A stretch of DNA of 64,000 nt, from positions 1 to 64,000 of the forward strand of contig CAOLHI010001240.1 in NCBI GenBank assembly GCA_948474755.1. The letters run 5' to 3'. The DNA is from Ctenosaura bakeri. Its lineage: Eukaryota; Chordata; Lepidosauria; Squamata; Iguanidae. Positions 31,439 through 43,862 of the stretch are shown here, piece after piece. How positions within the stretch are numbered: position 1 is the stretch's first letter; every line of letters begins with the position of its first letter. The notes under the pieces were generated by a model, which made no database searches, was not told the origin of the DNA, and was given only the letters and a program-made list of their open reading frames with translations. Both the position numbers and the translations under genes were made by a program.

Positions 31439-34400
31439 GATTTAGTTAAAGTTTAGTTAATGGATAGGCCATTTTTCTCTGCTTGTTCACATACAGGTCA
31501 GTATGTGAAACTGGCCACAAATTAACCCAAAGTTTTAATCATTTTACACTTGAATAACACTGGGCTGGCACACACATTTGAATGCTCGTCCAAGGTTGTG
31601 TATACTAACTTGGTACACATGGACAAGAAGAGGATTGTGCAGCCCTCCTAATAATGTGGAACTGAAGTTCCGAGCAATATTTCCCATTGACTATGTTGAC
31701 TAGAACTGCCGGGATTTACAGTTCAACAATGGTTGGAGGACCATACAGTTTCTACAAGTTTGCATAGCAAAAGTGTATCTCCCCAGATATTTTTGGCTTT
31801 ATAACCCCCAGCAGCCTTAGCAAGCATATGTAATGCTTGAGAGAGAGCCCCTTCAAATAAAAAAAAAACATACCCACATTTCAGAGGTACTTTCTAAAAT
31901 CCCTCTGAAATCAGTTTTTAATTTGAATATTCACATTGCATTTCCTTCATCCCATCAAGGACTTTTCATTCCTACTTTCTAGGTCAGTTTAAATTAACTC
32001 AGTATTTTCCAAAATGAAATGTACCTCATCTTTGCAGCCTATCTGTATTATTTTTCAACTAGCTAGGATGTCCACCACCAATAAAACATAGCTATTTTTT
32101 TCCAGGGCACAGATTCAACAGAGATCAAGTGAGGAAAAGAGAAATATCAGCATTAAAATAAAATGATTCTAATGATTACCTAGTTTAACATTGCTAAAAT
32201 ATTTTAGCATTTTAGCATAACTCATGAGTAATAATAAAGAAGCCTCTGTGGAAACTGATGAACATCAATTCCTGAAATGTTGTATGAGTCTAGATGTGAT
32301 CAATAGCTGGAGGAGGGAGGAGGGAGGGGGGATATTTCAAGAAGGAGTCTGGATGCAAACTGGCGGATGTGAAGATGAAGTCAAAACAAAATGGAAAGTC
32401 TTGATATTCTCAGAATCTCTTTTCCTTTCTGGAGAATCCCAGGTTATGGAGATGTAGGACAACAAGTGGAGGGCCACAGTTGCCATCTCTGAAGCAGATG
32501 GGTGACAACAGTATTGGAGAGAAACATTTCCCAGTGCTTCTGTGCCCAGCTGGAGGCTTCTTGGCAGCCTGGCCTCTTTCAAGAGCCTGTTTACCTGCTG
32601 GCTGGGAGATGGAGAGGCTGGCTTGTCATGAAGTTCCAGCCATGCTATGAGAGGGATCACGACAAGAGCACCCGAGATTCTGGAGCAAGTATCATTGACG
32701 TGGTACTATGCATTCCAACTCTAATAATCACCACAGTGCACCAGCAATCAGCGATGGCACTGCCTCCTCCCAATGCATTCATGCAGCAAAATTGCCAGGA
32801 GAAGGTTCTTGCCAGTGCGGAAGGGACATCTATAGCCAGCTGAGCTCAGTTCTTGGACAGTGGGGAAAATGTGGGTTCAAGGTGTCAACCACAATTGGGG
32901 ACTCAGAGTTGTTCACATGCCCACTCTCACAGCTAAGTGAGGGGCACCCAAGATGGTGGCTCAGATTTGGAGGAACAATACGGCAATTCTCCCTCATATC
33001 TTTGATATCTCCTCCAGCTGCTGTACAAAAGTCTCCCATATCTTTTGATCCTGTCCATTAAACTTCTCATGCAGCACATAACTGCCTTTTTCTCTGGGAA
33101 CTGGGCTGCTAACAACTTTTATGTATGCAAACAAAAACATTGTAAATCAGGTTTTCCTAAAAAGAAAGGCATTCCAGATTGCAATGTGTATTGTTACTGG
33201 CTTCTGTGCCCAAAGGCTTCTACCATATTACCAGTAACAAAGTGGGCTAGCAGGGAGGGGAAATCTGGAGGCAGGAGAGAGAAGAGCAAAGAGACAGAGG
33301 ACAGGGGCAGAATTTTCATAGGCTGAAATCATCATGTCATGGTTGACATCAGTGTTGTGATCCCCTGATATTTCTGTTTCTGGACCATAAAATACAAACT
33401 TCCATAATATAATAAGCCAGGCTATAACACCATGAGGGACTGGTGTGAGTATGGTCCAAAGACTGCAATGCATTGAGGGCATACTTCATCAGATTGCATT
33501 GGGAAGCCCTAAGAACTGAATCGCCTGCGTAACAGATATTAATAATCCCATAGGCTTACAGCTAATTTTCTCAGTGGGAGCTCTTTCCTCTTTCCTGTTG
33601 GCCACTGGCTTGTTATTCAAACATACTAGAACGGGTGAGCATGTCCAGGTGTTTTTAGTTACAGATCCAAAAAATAATGAAGAGGAATGGGGCTATGTTG
33701 CTGTCTTGTTTCCCTTCCAGAAGGCCCAAAAGGGAAGGAGCCTTCTATGCTCAGACGTAGCGCTGAGTCTAATTGCTAATAGCATTTCTGCCTAATTAGA
33801 TAATTAGACTAACTACCCAATTAACAGTGATTGTTAGATAAAGGCAGGTGGAAGGATGAAGGTGGTGGGAAAGATACCCTGTTACTTCTCTGTTCTTTAA
33901 CACCCCACCCCATATAACTACTCACCTATGTCTTCTTCCTTAAAGGTTATTTGACAGAGAGGGGTAGGTGTGAATATCTTCAAAGTGGGAGGTCCCTACA
34001 ATTTTGTTAAAAGGAGAATAGGAAGACAGAAATACACACATTTCCATTTTTCAATCTGGCCGCTACACTGAGGCAAACAGAAATTCAAATGGTGAAGGGA
34101 TTTTTTTGTCTGTCATGCAGACAAAAGGGACAAGGAAGCTGCATCTGTTGGATTTTTTTGTTATGAAATGCAGCTGTTATATAAACACAGAAGGAGGAAG
34201 ATACTGTCAGGACTATTTACACGTAACATGAACTGCTGCAGCAATTTTGTCACTTCTCAGTAACGTAACTATCTGTGAAAGAGAACGAGGCTCCTGTGTC
34301 TTTGATAACTGGCTAAAAAGCAGAGCATCTCTCACCCTTCCATGCTTTGGAGAAAGTGTGGGTTTTTCTTATTGTTGCTAAAGTCAAGTCAACGTTAGTA

Positions 34401-34595
34401 CAGGCAGAATGTTTCTGCTCACCTGGAGGCCACAGAGTGAGTCATAACTCTTGATAAGTCAGTATCCTAACCTGAAAAATACAAAACAATAAACAATTGT
34501 CAGTGTGCATTAAACATTTCCACTTCCATATCTGGAGGGCTCTTGCATAGTTCATGAAACAAGGAAACTAATGAGTGCAATACCAATGTGTGCTG
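31439..34595. other. Largely unassigned; one MITE remnant
   Basis: 31655-31775 resembles the ACTACAACTCCCATCA palindromic MITE (GGAACTGAAGTTCCGAGC, GGGATTTACAGTTCAACAAT). The rest looks single-copy; several short frames (for example 32337-32660, 32708-33061) have no domain. 34160-34350 looks compositionally like a conserved non-coding stretch but I cannot test that. Confidence 0.4.
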
Positions 34596-34599
34596 GCTG

Positions 34600-35290
34600 T
34601 GTTACCATATCCTACCACCCCTCTTATGAGATATTCAATTTTTCATAGATTGAACTTATTAATGACCGGAGAACATGCTAGCTGGAGAATGTGTTCAGGG
34701 TTACACTGGCCAGAGACATGTTGGGGGTCATGAAAGTTCACATAAGATTATGTGAAAAACCCAGTGCTAATAGGTTTGTGCCAATCCCTTCACTGCTTTA
34801 GGCTCTTGGCAGTTTTGAATACAATGAAAGCTGAATTGCCCAGATTACTGAGCAATCAGAGACCATCCCTCAATCTTATCCTCCAGAGATCTTCCCTATA
34901 CACCCTACCTGACCAAACATCAAGAGATCGTCATGAGTCCCATCAATCCTGTGAGAAAGCCATTATGGATTTGTCAATGCACCCCTTCAGGGTGTGAAAT
35001 AGGGTATAAAAACCCTAGCTTCAACCCCAGCCACTTGTAGTATATAATACATGGTGCCCCAGACTGCCATTCCTCCATGCAGACACTGAGTTCCTCTGCT
35101 GTGACCCCTTCTTCAGGACTGGTAACTATTACCCTTTCCACCCAATCTTGCACTTTCTAACCTCTCTTGCCTCACTTTCCGATAGCCTTGTATGGTTCTT
35201 AAGAGTGTCTGATTTCTCATATGTTTGTCAATCCAAATAAAATACCTCGTTAACTTTAACTGGAGTCCCCTCTACAGTTAGTACCGATAT
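34600..35290 (+). mobile_element. Possible LTR, boundaries unresolved
   Basis: A TATA box GGGTATAAAAACCC at 35001-35014 is followed by a polyadenylation signal CCAAATAAAATACC at about 35232-35245 and a GT/T-rich segment, in the order U3-R-U5 of a plus-strand LTR. A possible end is CCCCTCTACA near 35275. I could not find matching termini or a target duplication, so it may instead be a host promoter-like sequence. Confidence 0.4.
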
Positions 35291-37301
35291 ACATAGGTGA
35301 AAAGATCCTGCCGTTACCCTCCTCTAGCAGGCTGCTTTTGAGCTATATTTCCCCCAGTTCTAAGGGGACACTGGCATTGAGGGTGGACCTCAATATTTCC
35401 CACCTCTTAGGGTAACAGCTGGATGAACTGTGAACAGTCATCACCAGCTGTGGTTGATCCTCAAAATGTTGATTGTAAGTAAGCTTCCAAGAGTGAAAAC
35501 TGGAGAGGGCTCCTGTACCTTTAACGGTTGTGCAAAAGTGGAAATTTCAGCAGGCATTGCTTGTCACACACCCATTAAAAGTACAAGAGGCCTCTCTAGT
35601 TTTCATCCTGGCAGCCCTAATTGGTAAGTGTAGTGAACTGGCCTTTGCTCCCAAGCAGGCGGATACTGGAATCCTTGTTAACATCATAGCCAAACATTAA
35701 CTGTCCAGTGACACAGAAAAGGTTAATTTGTACTTAAGTGACTTTATTAGATACTGTATGATTAGCTTGACAGTTTCAGTCTGGGAAAAGACAGGAAGGC
35801 TGAGAATGGTCAGGGGAGCAAATTTTGTTCTGTTACTAACCTGTTTGCACAGTTGTCATACCTGGAGCAGGGGAGATGGGTTACATTTGTGCACTTTGGT
35901 TTTGTTTGCTTCCCTAGTAAACAATCCAGGAAGATCCATCTTTCTTTGGCCCTCACTGTGAAAGGAGTAGATTCCTAACTAGGCATATTCTGGGTGGAAT
36001 TATACCATTGCCTATGCAGGGATGCTGAATCCCATCAGCCAGGCTGGAAGGCTTCTCTACTATATTCCATCTGCTGCGTCATTTGCCACCACTGAGGCTT
36101 ATCTTACAGCAGTAACAGGTGTCACTGCTGGGTACCAAATGAAATCTTGGGGAGGCCTGGAACTAAACTCAATTTCAGAATAGATCAGTGTGTTGCTGTG
36201 TATATGGGTCCATGTGCACTCTCTCTGTCTTCTCCCTCCACCCCAAATCTCTCACTTGCATAAGACACACATCAAAATGTAATGGAAGTGAAAGGCCACA
36301 ACTCAGCTTAATCATGTCTAACTCTTTGTTGAACTGTAACCAAGATGTGCAAAATAATGATACAAAGCCCAGACATAGGTTTGACAGAGAATGCAGACTA
36401 TGCACAGCAGGCAAATGTGGGAAAACACAGGGTGCAAAGGAGAAAGGTTCAGCCTAAAGTTCCAATTTTTCCCCCACCAATGCTTCCTAGAAAAGTAGTT
36501 CTGAATCTGCTCCAGCTAGGGGGAGGAGGGAGAGAATGTCTATGAAACTGATCTAAGAACACATTGCACCCATTTGGGACAGGGTGGAGTGTGTCAGAGT
36601 CAGTCTGTCTGACTCTCCTAGCCCCGAGAGGGAGCGTAAGGGATTTTCATGGGTTGGGAGGAGGCACCCCCATCACCACACACTTCCTCACAAGAAAGGG
36701 AGCAGGGGGAAAATGAATTTGGCATATGGAACATTATTCATAGTTCGTTTTAAGAGAATCTTTAAGGAAATAGCTTTTTATCATTTTCATTTCAATAGCT
36801 CTCTTACAAGAGCTAGGGAAAGATTGATTGGGACATGCATGCCTGTTAAAGGGCAATAAATTTCATACCTACAGATCAAGCCGACTTCTTAGCATTTATT
36901 TTTACAGGAATATGGAACACAGGGTGTGGGGGAGATTATTGCGCAGCTCATTGCCTGCAGTGTTTCATGCAAGCTTCAGATGCAGAGCAGCAGACGCCAT
37001 TAATGATACCCACAGCCTCTATCCTCCACCCCCATCGCCTGTGCGCACAAAAAGTCTTCAGGCTCAGTTCCCATGCAAGTCCCATGTAACTGAATAAGGC
37101 CTGCACAATGACTGCTTTGGTGGATTAACTGAACTGCAGTTGCTAATCTCAAAATAGCGGAAGCCTGATCAAATTCTCAGTAAGTATTTCTTTTTTGTAG
37201 TGCCATATGAGCTAGGGGTTTCTGAGAGCTGTAGTCCAAAAAGATAACTTGACTGAACTCCGTACATGCACACACAACACATACACAAACACATCTTTGA
37301 T
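35291..37301. other. Unassigned; possible conserved element at 36720-37080
   Basis: No repeat recognised. 36720-37080 has balanced, complex sequence (for example CAGACGCCATTAATGATACC and TTATTGCGCAGCTCATTGCC) of the kind seen in developmental enhancers, but this is an impression only. Confidence 0.35.
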
Positions 37302-37304
37302 TAA

Positions 37305-37504
37305 GGGCTTTTCTGGACTACACTGTTAGAGTGCTCTTATTCCACTTTCAACATCCTGTGGAATTCTGGGGTTTGTAGTTCACTGAGGCCAAAGACCTCT
37401 CTGGCTGAGACTTCTAAATGTCCCTCCCTAAATGGCACCCCAGGATTCCACAGGATGTTAAAAGTGGAGTAATAGTACTATAACGGTGTGGTGCAGAAAG
37501 GCCC
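37305..37504. mobile_element. Palindromic MITE (copy E), TAA target duplication
   Basis: Ends GGGCTTTTCTGGACTACACT and GTGTGGTGCAGAAAGGCCC, arms with TTCCACTTTCAACATCCTGT and its inverse. Flanked by TAA at 37302-37304 and 37505-37507. Confidence 0.85.
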
Positions 37505-38115
37505 TAAATCCCACCAGGAGCCATGTGAAAGAAGTGTGGTTGCCACACTACTATTTTTTTTTTATATTTTTTTTAGGAATAGATTGGAAGTTTATTGCCC
37601 TTTGATTTGTCATCTAACATATATCTAATTGAAGTTTCTTCTTATTCAATCTTGGTCATCCATGTTTTAAACAGGAGTTTTGTCCTATAGGCAGATTCAT
37701 CTAAACCCACCCCTTAGTCTTTTAACTCTCGATTTCTCTTCCTGATTTCTACATATGGTACTTGCAGGGCCTTAAATAGGCAAAATATATAATATAGACC
37801 CTATAACACATTGCAATGACAAGGGACTGGGGTATATTCCATATTTCCAGAGTGTGTGTTTCTAGAGGGGCTGTGTCTTAATCTTCAACATTTTATAGAT
37901 GAAAATTGGGACACCTGTGGCCAAGCAACGTTACAGTGTGGTCCAAATGGCAAAAGTTATTAATGAAGATGAACATATAAGCCAAGAAGGGCTGTTGCAG
38001 TTTGCTTTTACCTGAGCATACTAGGAAGGGCAAGATTCTTCCCCATTCGCTCTTATCCAACTTACTCAGTTAACTGAGTGCAAACTACTTTTGGTGCTGG
38101 AGGAGACTTACCAAA

Positions 38116-38578
38116 GGCCCTTTCCGCACCGGGCTATTAAAATGGTGGAGAGCAACCTCCAACAGAGGTTTTCTGCACCGTGGAGTGCACTGGGGCGGAC
38201 TACTTTTTGTAGTTCTGCACCTCAGTCCGGTTCAGAGCGACCAGAACTGGTTGTGCAGCGTGCTTTTTAAAAACTTCTTTTAAGGGGTTTTTCAAAAGCA
38301 CAGAGCGCGCGACCCCGTGTTGCTCCATCGCCGCGCTCTGGTGCAGACTTGTAGGCATGCACTAGTGCCTGCAGATCTGCCGGGGGCAGGCTTTAGGCTG
38401 GCAAGCTTCTCCGGTTGGTGGAGAGCCTCCACCAACTGGAAGCCGCCATTTTGGACACCGGAGCAGTGCGGAGCGACGAGCTCGCACTGCTCCTCATCCC
38501 GACGGACTCACCCGGATGGTGAAGAAATCCGGTGAGTCCTGTTTTTGCACAGTTCCTTTCCCACATACAGAAAGGGCC
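38116..38578. mobile_element. GC-rich DNA element (copy K), AAA target duplication
   Basis: Ends GGCCCTTTCCGCACCGGGC and CATACAGAAAGGGCC, flanked by AAA (38113-38115 and 38579-38581). The interior matches copy I. A 5' splice-site-like CCGGTGAGT lies at 38529-38537, in the position of the CAGGTAAGC of copy I. Confidence 0.85.
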
Positions 38579-38854
38579 AAAGAGAGTTCTGTGGATAACA
38601 TGGACCGCTAAAAAGACAAATAAATGGATCCAAGAGCAAATCAAGCCTGAATTCCCCCTAAAAGCCAAGATGACTAAACTGACACTGTCATCCTCTGGAT
38701 GTATCATGAGAAGACAATAAAGCTTGGTAAGATAAAAGGCAGTTGGAAAAGAAGAAGACTACATTACTGGTATATAGGCTCACTCAAGGAAGCCACAGCC
38801 CAGAATTTGCGAGACCTGAGCAGGGCTGTTGATGACAGGATGATTTGGAGGACT

Positions 38855-39020
38855 AGTCGCATAGGGATGAGGTGTGATGGGGGCGATTCACCCCCGGAGG
38901 CAATGTTTTTGGGGCGTCCTAACTTGTAGCCACGCTCCTATATGCTGTGGCTATGCCCCTGCACACCATGGCCATGCCTCCTCTCATCCCCCCTTGACGC
39001 ACTCCAAGCTCCACTGCTGT
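38855..39020. mobile_element. hAT-like MITE in BovB, perfect 8-bp target duplication
   Basis: GGAGGACT occurs at 38847-38854 and again at 39021-39028; removing the insert restores the BovB sequence TTGGAGGACTCTCG. The right end reads CAGTGGAGCTTGGAGTGCG from the other strand, the same terminus as the element at 55340, and the interior shares GGCAATGTTTTT and GGGGGCGATTCAC with it in opposite orientation. Confidence 0.8.
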
Positions 39021-39245
39021 GGAGGACTCTCGTTCATGGGGCTGCGGTAAGTCAAAGTTGACTTGACAGCAATTAAAAACAACAACAAATTACTTTTGAA
39101 GTAAGCTGAGGACAAAGGGGGAAAGTGGGAAGAGGAGAGAGAAATTGAGACATTTTAAAAGGAGCTGAAAAACTGGGGTGGGAGAGGATTAATCAGGACT
39201 GTCCCTGTAAAATTGGGACAGTTGGAGAGTATGCTGTTTCCCTTC

Positions 39246-40204
39246 TCCTGTTTTATATGGAGATGAGATTAAGACCTTATACATGTAAAAATAATTTGCA
39301 CTGAATTACAGGCCATCCACTTTGTTTATCTCAGCATCAGACTCAAGAGTCACAAGAATCAAAATAGACAGGCTGCAGGAGACTCCTGTTTGGTTCTCCT
39401 CACACACACACTCCTAACACACACGTTCACTTACTCACCCACCCATACACACAGCCTACTCTCTACCTGACAAGTGACAAGGAAAAAAAGTCTAAATCTT
39501 TATCTTGTATTACTGTATTTTCCTAGTAAAAATCTCTTGCACTCATTCCATCTCTCTCTCAGCTTGATGCAGACACTTCATTAGACGTTTCGTTACTCCA
39601 TGACTGACAGCTATACATCTGAACTGCCTCCATAGAAAAATACTGTGTTTAAGATAATGCCAGGTTATGCAAAAAAAACCTCTGTGGTATTTGACCTATA
39701 GGGGCTGCTATACTAATGTTGTGAGCTCCATTATTTTGCAATTGGCAAAACAATGATTCAGACCTCAGCATACAACTCTGCCTGTGACAGAGGAGGTAGT
39801 CTGGGCAAACCTAACAACCACTCCAAAATGCAAAGGGGTGAGAAGGTGGGGCAGAAGAGTTTGAACAGAACAACAAATAACAGTGCAAAATAGAAATTTA
39901 GGCAACATGCATGGAAGTTTTTCTCTGCATCTTAAAAAGGACCATGTTTCAAATGCTGACTAGCTGAGTCAGACCACGGTTTTGCATAGGTTAGGAACCC
40001 TGAAGCCTTTGTCATAATGGGACTTCCCAAGTCATGACACCTCTTCTTGTATTTCCCCCACCTCACATCTTTTATTGTTTTCAGGCATTCAATGAATACT
40101 TTAGAATCTTCCAGTCAGAACAACCTTTAAAAAACTGACTGAAAGCAAGACTGTCACCTTTTAAAATCAAAACTGGTTCTAAGCCTTTAATTTAGGAGTA
40201 AACA
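39246..40204. other. Unassigned
   Basis: CA-rich stretches near 39390-39450 only. Confidence 0.45.
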
Positions 40205-40252
40205 AGTACAGCTCTCCAGAAGTTCTGGGACTGCAACTCCTGTCAGACCCAC

Positions 40253-41246
40253 TGTTACCCTGTATTGTGGGGGTCCCGAGAGGGATGCCCAAATAACCAA
40301 ATAAAAACACAAGATGGGGAAATTAACTCGAGCACTCTCTTAAGCTAAGGAGAGGCCGGGTAACTTTAGCTGGGATCTTTTAACCCTATGTATACAGCGT
40401 CAGGTCAGAAGAGCAGTTAGACAATTTTAAAATAGTGAAAAAAATAATAATAGCTTTATTAAAGGATAAACAACAGAAAAGACACCACAAGCACACAGCT
40501 ACCTAGAAATTAGAAATAAGAGTTTTCGGGGGAAATGGGTGATACGACACCTTTTCTTGTAGTCCTGGAGAAAAACGGAGAGTTGCAGGAAAGAAAGCTC
40601 AGTGAGGTTTGCTGAGGGGGCGACTCGCTAGACAAACCCACAGCAAGGCGGGATAGCAGTCCGGAGTGTTCCAAGGAGAGGCAGACTCAGTTATTGGGAC
40701 CTGAGGGGACGACTTCACTGGACAGAGCGGCAGCAAGGCTAGATGGAAGTCCAGGGTGATCCAAGCAGTCCGAGTAGTCCAAAGAGGACTTGGAACTGGG
40801 GACTTTTCATAGGGCGGATTGTGCCTACAGGCCATGCCATGCTCAGTGAGAACAAAGGAAATTTGGAGCGGGACAAAAGCGTTGGAAAAGGTCAGGTTTT
40901 ACATGATTAGCTTAGTGCTGGATAACAATAGTGTAGCCAGTATGCAAATGGCTCAACATTGAGAAGGTGCCGGCTCAGGGCTGTGCGTCTTTGTGTAAAG
41001 TCACACTTAAGCAAGGTGTGTCTGCAAGAAAATGGTCCCTGAAGCAACGGAGAGGCATTAATCTGACTGCCTAAGTGGGGATTGGAATGTCCAACCATTA
41101 CCGGCCACACCTGTTTACGCGCTTGTCCGGTGGCCCTTGCAAACACGTGGAGCAGGGTGGCAGAGAAAGGTCAAGTGAAGGCCAAATAAGTTTGATATCA
41201 AGAGATATCTGGTGCTATCACTGGGCATGTCAGAACCGTGGTAACA
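40253..41246 (-). mobile_element. Solo LTR, family shared with 63452, with an internal duplication
   Basis: The 994-bp unit runs from TGTTACCCTG to CGTGGTAACA, inverted TGTTACC/GGTAACA ends. Flanks CCAC and CTAC are a possible 4-bp target duplication with one mismatch. On the minus strand an AATAAA lies near 40450 (TTTAATAAAGCTATT), and the corresponding region of the second copy has a clear TATAAAAGG box, so transcription is leftward. It has two tandem versions of a block with GACAAACCCACAGCAAGGCG and GACAGAGCGGCAGCAAGGCT (about 40615-40680 and 40708-40775); the second LTR has one. No internal retroviral genes lie nearby. The insertion splits a palindromic MITE (outer parts 40205-40252 and 41247-41310). 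Confidence 0.8.
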
Positions 41247-41310
41247 CTACCTAATAGACCCCATGGCAGGAAAGCTAGAAGTCCAGTACTGGAGGGCCAC
41301 ATTTGTTCAC

Positions 41311-41829
41311 ACCTCCTTTACAAGAATCATTGAAACCCAAATTTCAGTGAAACGTTTTCTGGCATGAAGACACAGTGGAAGGGGGGATGAGTCCAGTGTA
41401 TCTGCTTTATTCCATCCATCCTTGCACGGATACATTGCAGCTGGCCCAGTGTACAGGTTATTGAGACACAACATGGAACAGGCACTTGCTCTTCATGTGA
41501 AACTGCACAAAGCTTCAGGCCTGCTAATGAGCATATGGAAGTCTGCTGTGTATTATTAGTGTATTACTCCCCCAATGCTTTCATAAGATGTATTGGTGGG
41601 AACATTTCTGGGAAACTCACTGTGGGCTGGGAGTCTAACAGCTTGTGGATTAGCATCATTCCATAGACCACCACTTGGAACAGTACTGATGTACACTCTC
41701 TACACATAACATATGTGATGTATAGCTTTGAAACACTACACTTGGAATTTGGGGAAGAAAATCTCATTTTGGGCATAGCTTTTCAAGCAGAATCTAGAAA
41801 GTGTATCGGGGAAAAAGATTTCAGGGTTT
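41311..41829. other. Unassigned
   Basis: Nothing recognised. Confidence 0.4.
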
Positions 41830-42074
41830 ATGGAAAATAAAGGGGCATAAACTTAGTTAAGAATGAGGGTTGAAGTTTCTATGAAAGCTGGGCAAAGGTC
41901 CAAAGGTAATTCCATTTGTAAATTTTGTCTATACATCATTCTTTCAAATGTCAGATCTTCTATCCATTGGATCACAGGTGAAGAAAAGTTATCTTTCCAA
42001 TGACTAAGTATCAATCTTTTAACAGCAAACCCATTTCTATTGGTCATCTGTTAATTTCCAAGGAAAAGGTAAAT

Positions 42075-42925
42075 ACGGTGGCCTTTCAACTCCCACTAGG
42101 GTTTAGGGTGCAGAACCCTCCTAAAGTCAGAAAGTCACAAAAAACTCCTCCACCCACCCGAGTGAGCACTCCCCCTCCAATTCCTTTCCAGGGCTCCTCC
42201 CCCCATTTGCTTATGTTTTGCCCAGCCATGCTGCCCTCCTTCCAGGTGCCTGGTCATAGGCAAGTAAATAGGAGGGGGCAGCCCACAGGTGGTGTACCTG
42301 CCTGTCTTTCCCTCCCATTCACTTACCTTTTGCTTGGGCACCTGGAAGGCAGTGTGCCCCGGTGAAATGCAAGTGAGGGGGACAGCCAAGCACCTGGAGA
42401 AAGTATGTGTGCACACCTTTCCCCCATTCATTTGCGTTTTACCTGGGTGTGCTCCTTCTAGGTGTTTGGGCAATAGGCAAGTGAATGGGAGGGGGAGCTG
42501 CGTGCCCAGAGAAGGCATGTGTTTCCTCCTCCTATTCACCTATGTTTTCCCTGGACACACTGCCTTCCAGGTGCCCAGGCGATAGGTAAGCAAATAGGAA
42601 GGTGCTACCATGCACCCAGAGAAGGTGTGTGTGTGCTCCTCACCTCCATTCACTTGCATTTTGCCTGGGTGCACTGCCTTCCAAATGCCTGGGTGAAGGC
42701 AAGCAAATGGGAGGGGTAGCAACATGACCAGAGAAGCCACACACGCATCTTTTAGGCACATGGGGCTGCCCCCTGCCACTTGCTTGCCTTTTTTCCAGGT
42801 CTGTGGAAGGAAGACATGCACACCTGGGCAAAAAGCAGGGGTATGGGAGAATGGGAGGCAAGCAGGCGCCTCGTGAATAATCAAGATCATGAAGGTGAAA
42901 CCTGCGAATGTGGAGGGAGGACTGT
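42075..42925. mobile_element. Probable DNA-transposon insertion filled with a ~112-bp minisatellite
   Basis: This block interrupts the L1. 42186-42880 holds about six diverged units of roughly 110-120 bp, each with CCATTCACTTGC-, TTTTGCCTGGGTGCACTGCC-, TTCCAGGTGCCTGGG-, GGCAAGTGAATGGGAGGGG- and ACCCAGAGAAGG-like blocks. The right edge reads from the other strand CAGTCCTCCCTCCACATTCG, like a Tigger/mariner terminus, next to TA; the left edge also follows TA. Sequence between the units and edges is not recognised. Frames inside are chance frames in the tandem repeat. Confidence 0.55.
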
Positions 42926-43862
42926 AACTCAAAAGAATACGCATGTCCTTGAATATTAAGGAAATTTCCAAAACCAAATTTACTCATGTGATTACTTCCT
43001 CTCAAAATGTAGCTGTTATGAGACAACTCAAAACATATGCATTAAGGATGCATTAGCATTATTACATCTTCAACAATATGCTCATTTAGAAAGCCCTTTC
43101 TTGAATATATGTAGCAACTAATATACCTGGAAGACCAATATACCCGGAAGAGCAATTTCTGCTGTATAAGACATAGTCAGAGATCTATAACCATACCGGT
43201 TATAGATGTTAAAACTGAGGGCCAATGATTAGTCAGAACTGGATATTCCAGTCTTCTACTCCATTCTTGCTGTGAACCTCTATGTCATATTTATTTATAG
43301 ATAACAAGAATTTATATTTGTAAACTATCAGTTTGGGTATTTGGTTGGCCTCAGTTAATGTCTCTAATATTAAAGGAACCTCAGTTGCCCTTAAAACTGC
43401 AGGGCCAAATCCAGATTGTAACAAATGTTTTAGCTGTAGATACTGCCAAATAGGTGATAGAGGTAGTTCTTGCAAAATTGAAAAAGACAAAAACTCATCA
43501 TCAACACCAAGTATATTGATTTAAAGTAACAATCTCTTTATTAGTCCACCCCTGCCATAAAAATGGTTCCTTGCCAATTTTTTGATCTGGATTTCCCCAT
43601 AAAGTCAATTTGGCATGAGCATTTGGCAAGTTGCAGCTGATCAGACAATATTTGCCAAACATTTCTAACTGCTGGAATTGTTGGCAAAACGCTGCCCTTT
43701 CTTCATAAAATGAGAACCAAGTACTGTCTGTTCAGAGGTCCAGAAATGAAAACTCCGAGGCTTACCACAATGGATTAATTACTTTAAATGGATATGTTCA
43801 AAAATTAATACAAACTAACATATATGCCCAATGGTATTTAAGAAGATCTGAAGGCCAAACTC

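Larger units (their letters stand above)
38088..39090 (+). mobile_element. RTE/BovB LINE 3' end carrying two DNA insertions
   Basis: GGTGCTGGAGGAGACTTACC starts the segment; after the first insert it continues ACATGGACCGCTAAAAAGAC, then GATGACTAAACTGACACTGT, TCACTCAAGGAAGCCACAGC, GACCTGAGCAGGGCTGTTGA and, after the second insert, CTCGTTCATGGGGCTGCGGT with an AAAAACAACAACAA tail. This is the BovB 3' region, 5'-truncated, with no intact coding domain. Confidence 0.75.
37905..39245 (-). mobile_element. Copy 3 of the ~400-bp CATACYCTCC repeat, split by BovB
   Basis: Left part 37905-38087 (CACCTGTGGCCAAGCAACG, TTATTAATGAAGATGAAC, TACTAGGAAGGGCAAGATTC) and right part 39091-39245 (GAGGACAAAGGGGGAAAGTG, GACATTTTAAAAGGAGCTGA, ACAGTTGGAGAGTATGC) match copies 2 and 5. 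The repeat breaks inside CTACTTTTG and resumes at TTACTTTTG, consistent with a 7-8-bp LINE target duplication. Confidence 0.7.

Noticed and set aside
30702..31456. Cluster of 66-156-codon frames on both strands in GC-rich DNA
   Set aside because: They fall in a transposon with a tandem repeat and a 3-bp target duplication; no domain is present.
42000..43026. Several proteins of 98-145 residues with repeated LPF/HLEG motifs
   Set aside because: They are translations of the 112-bp minisatellite; the repeated peptides come from the tandem DNA units.
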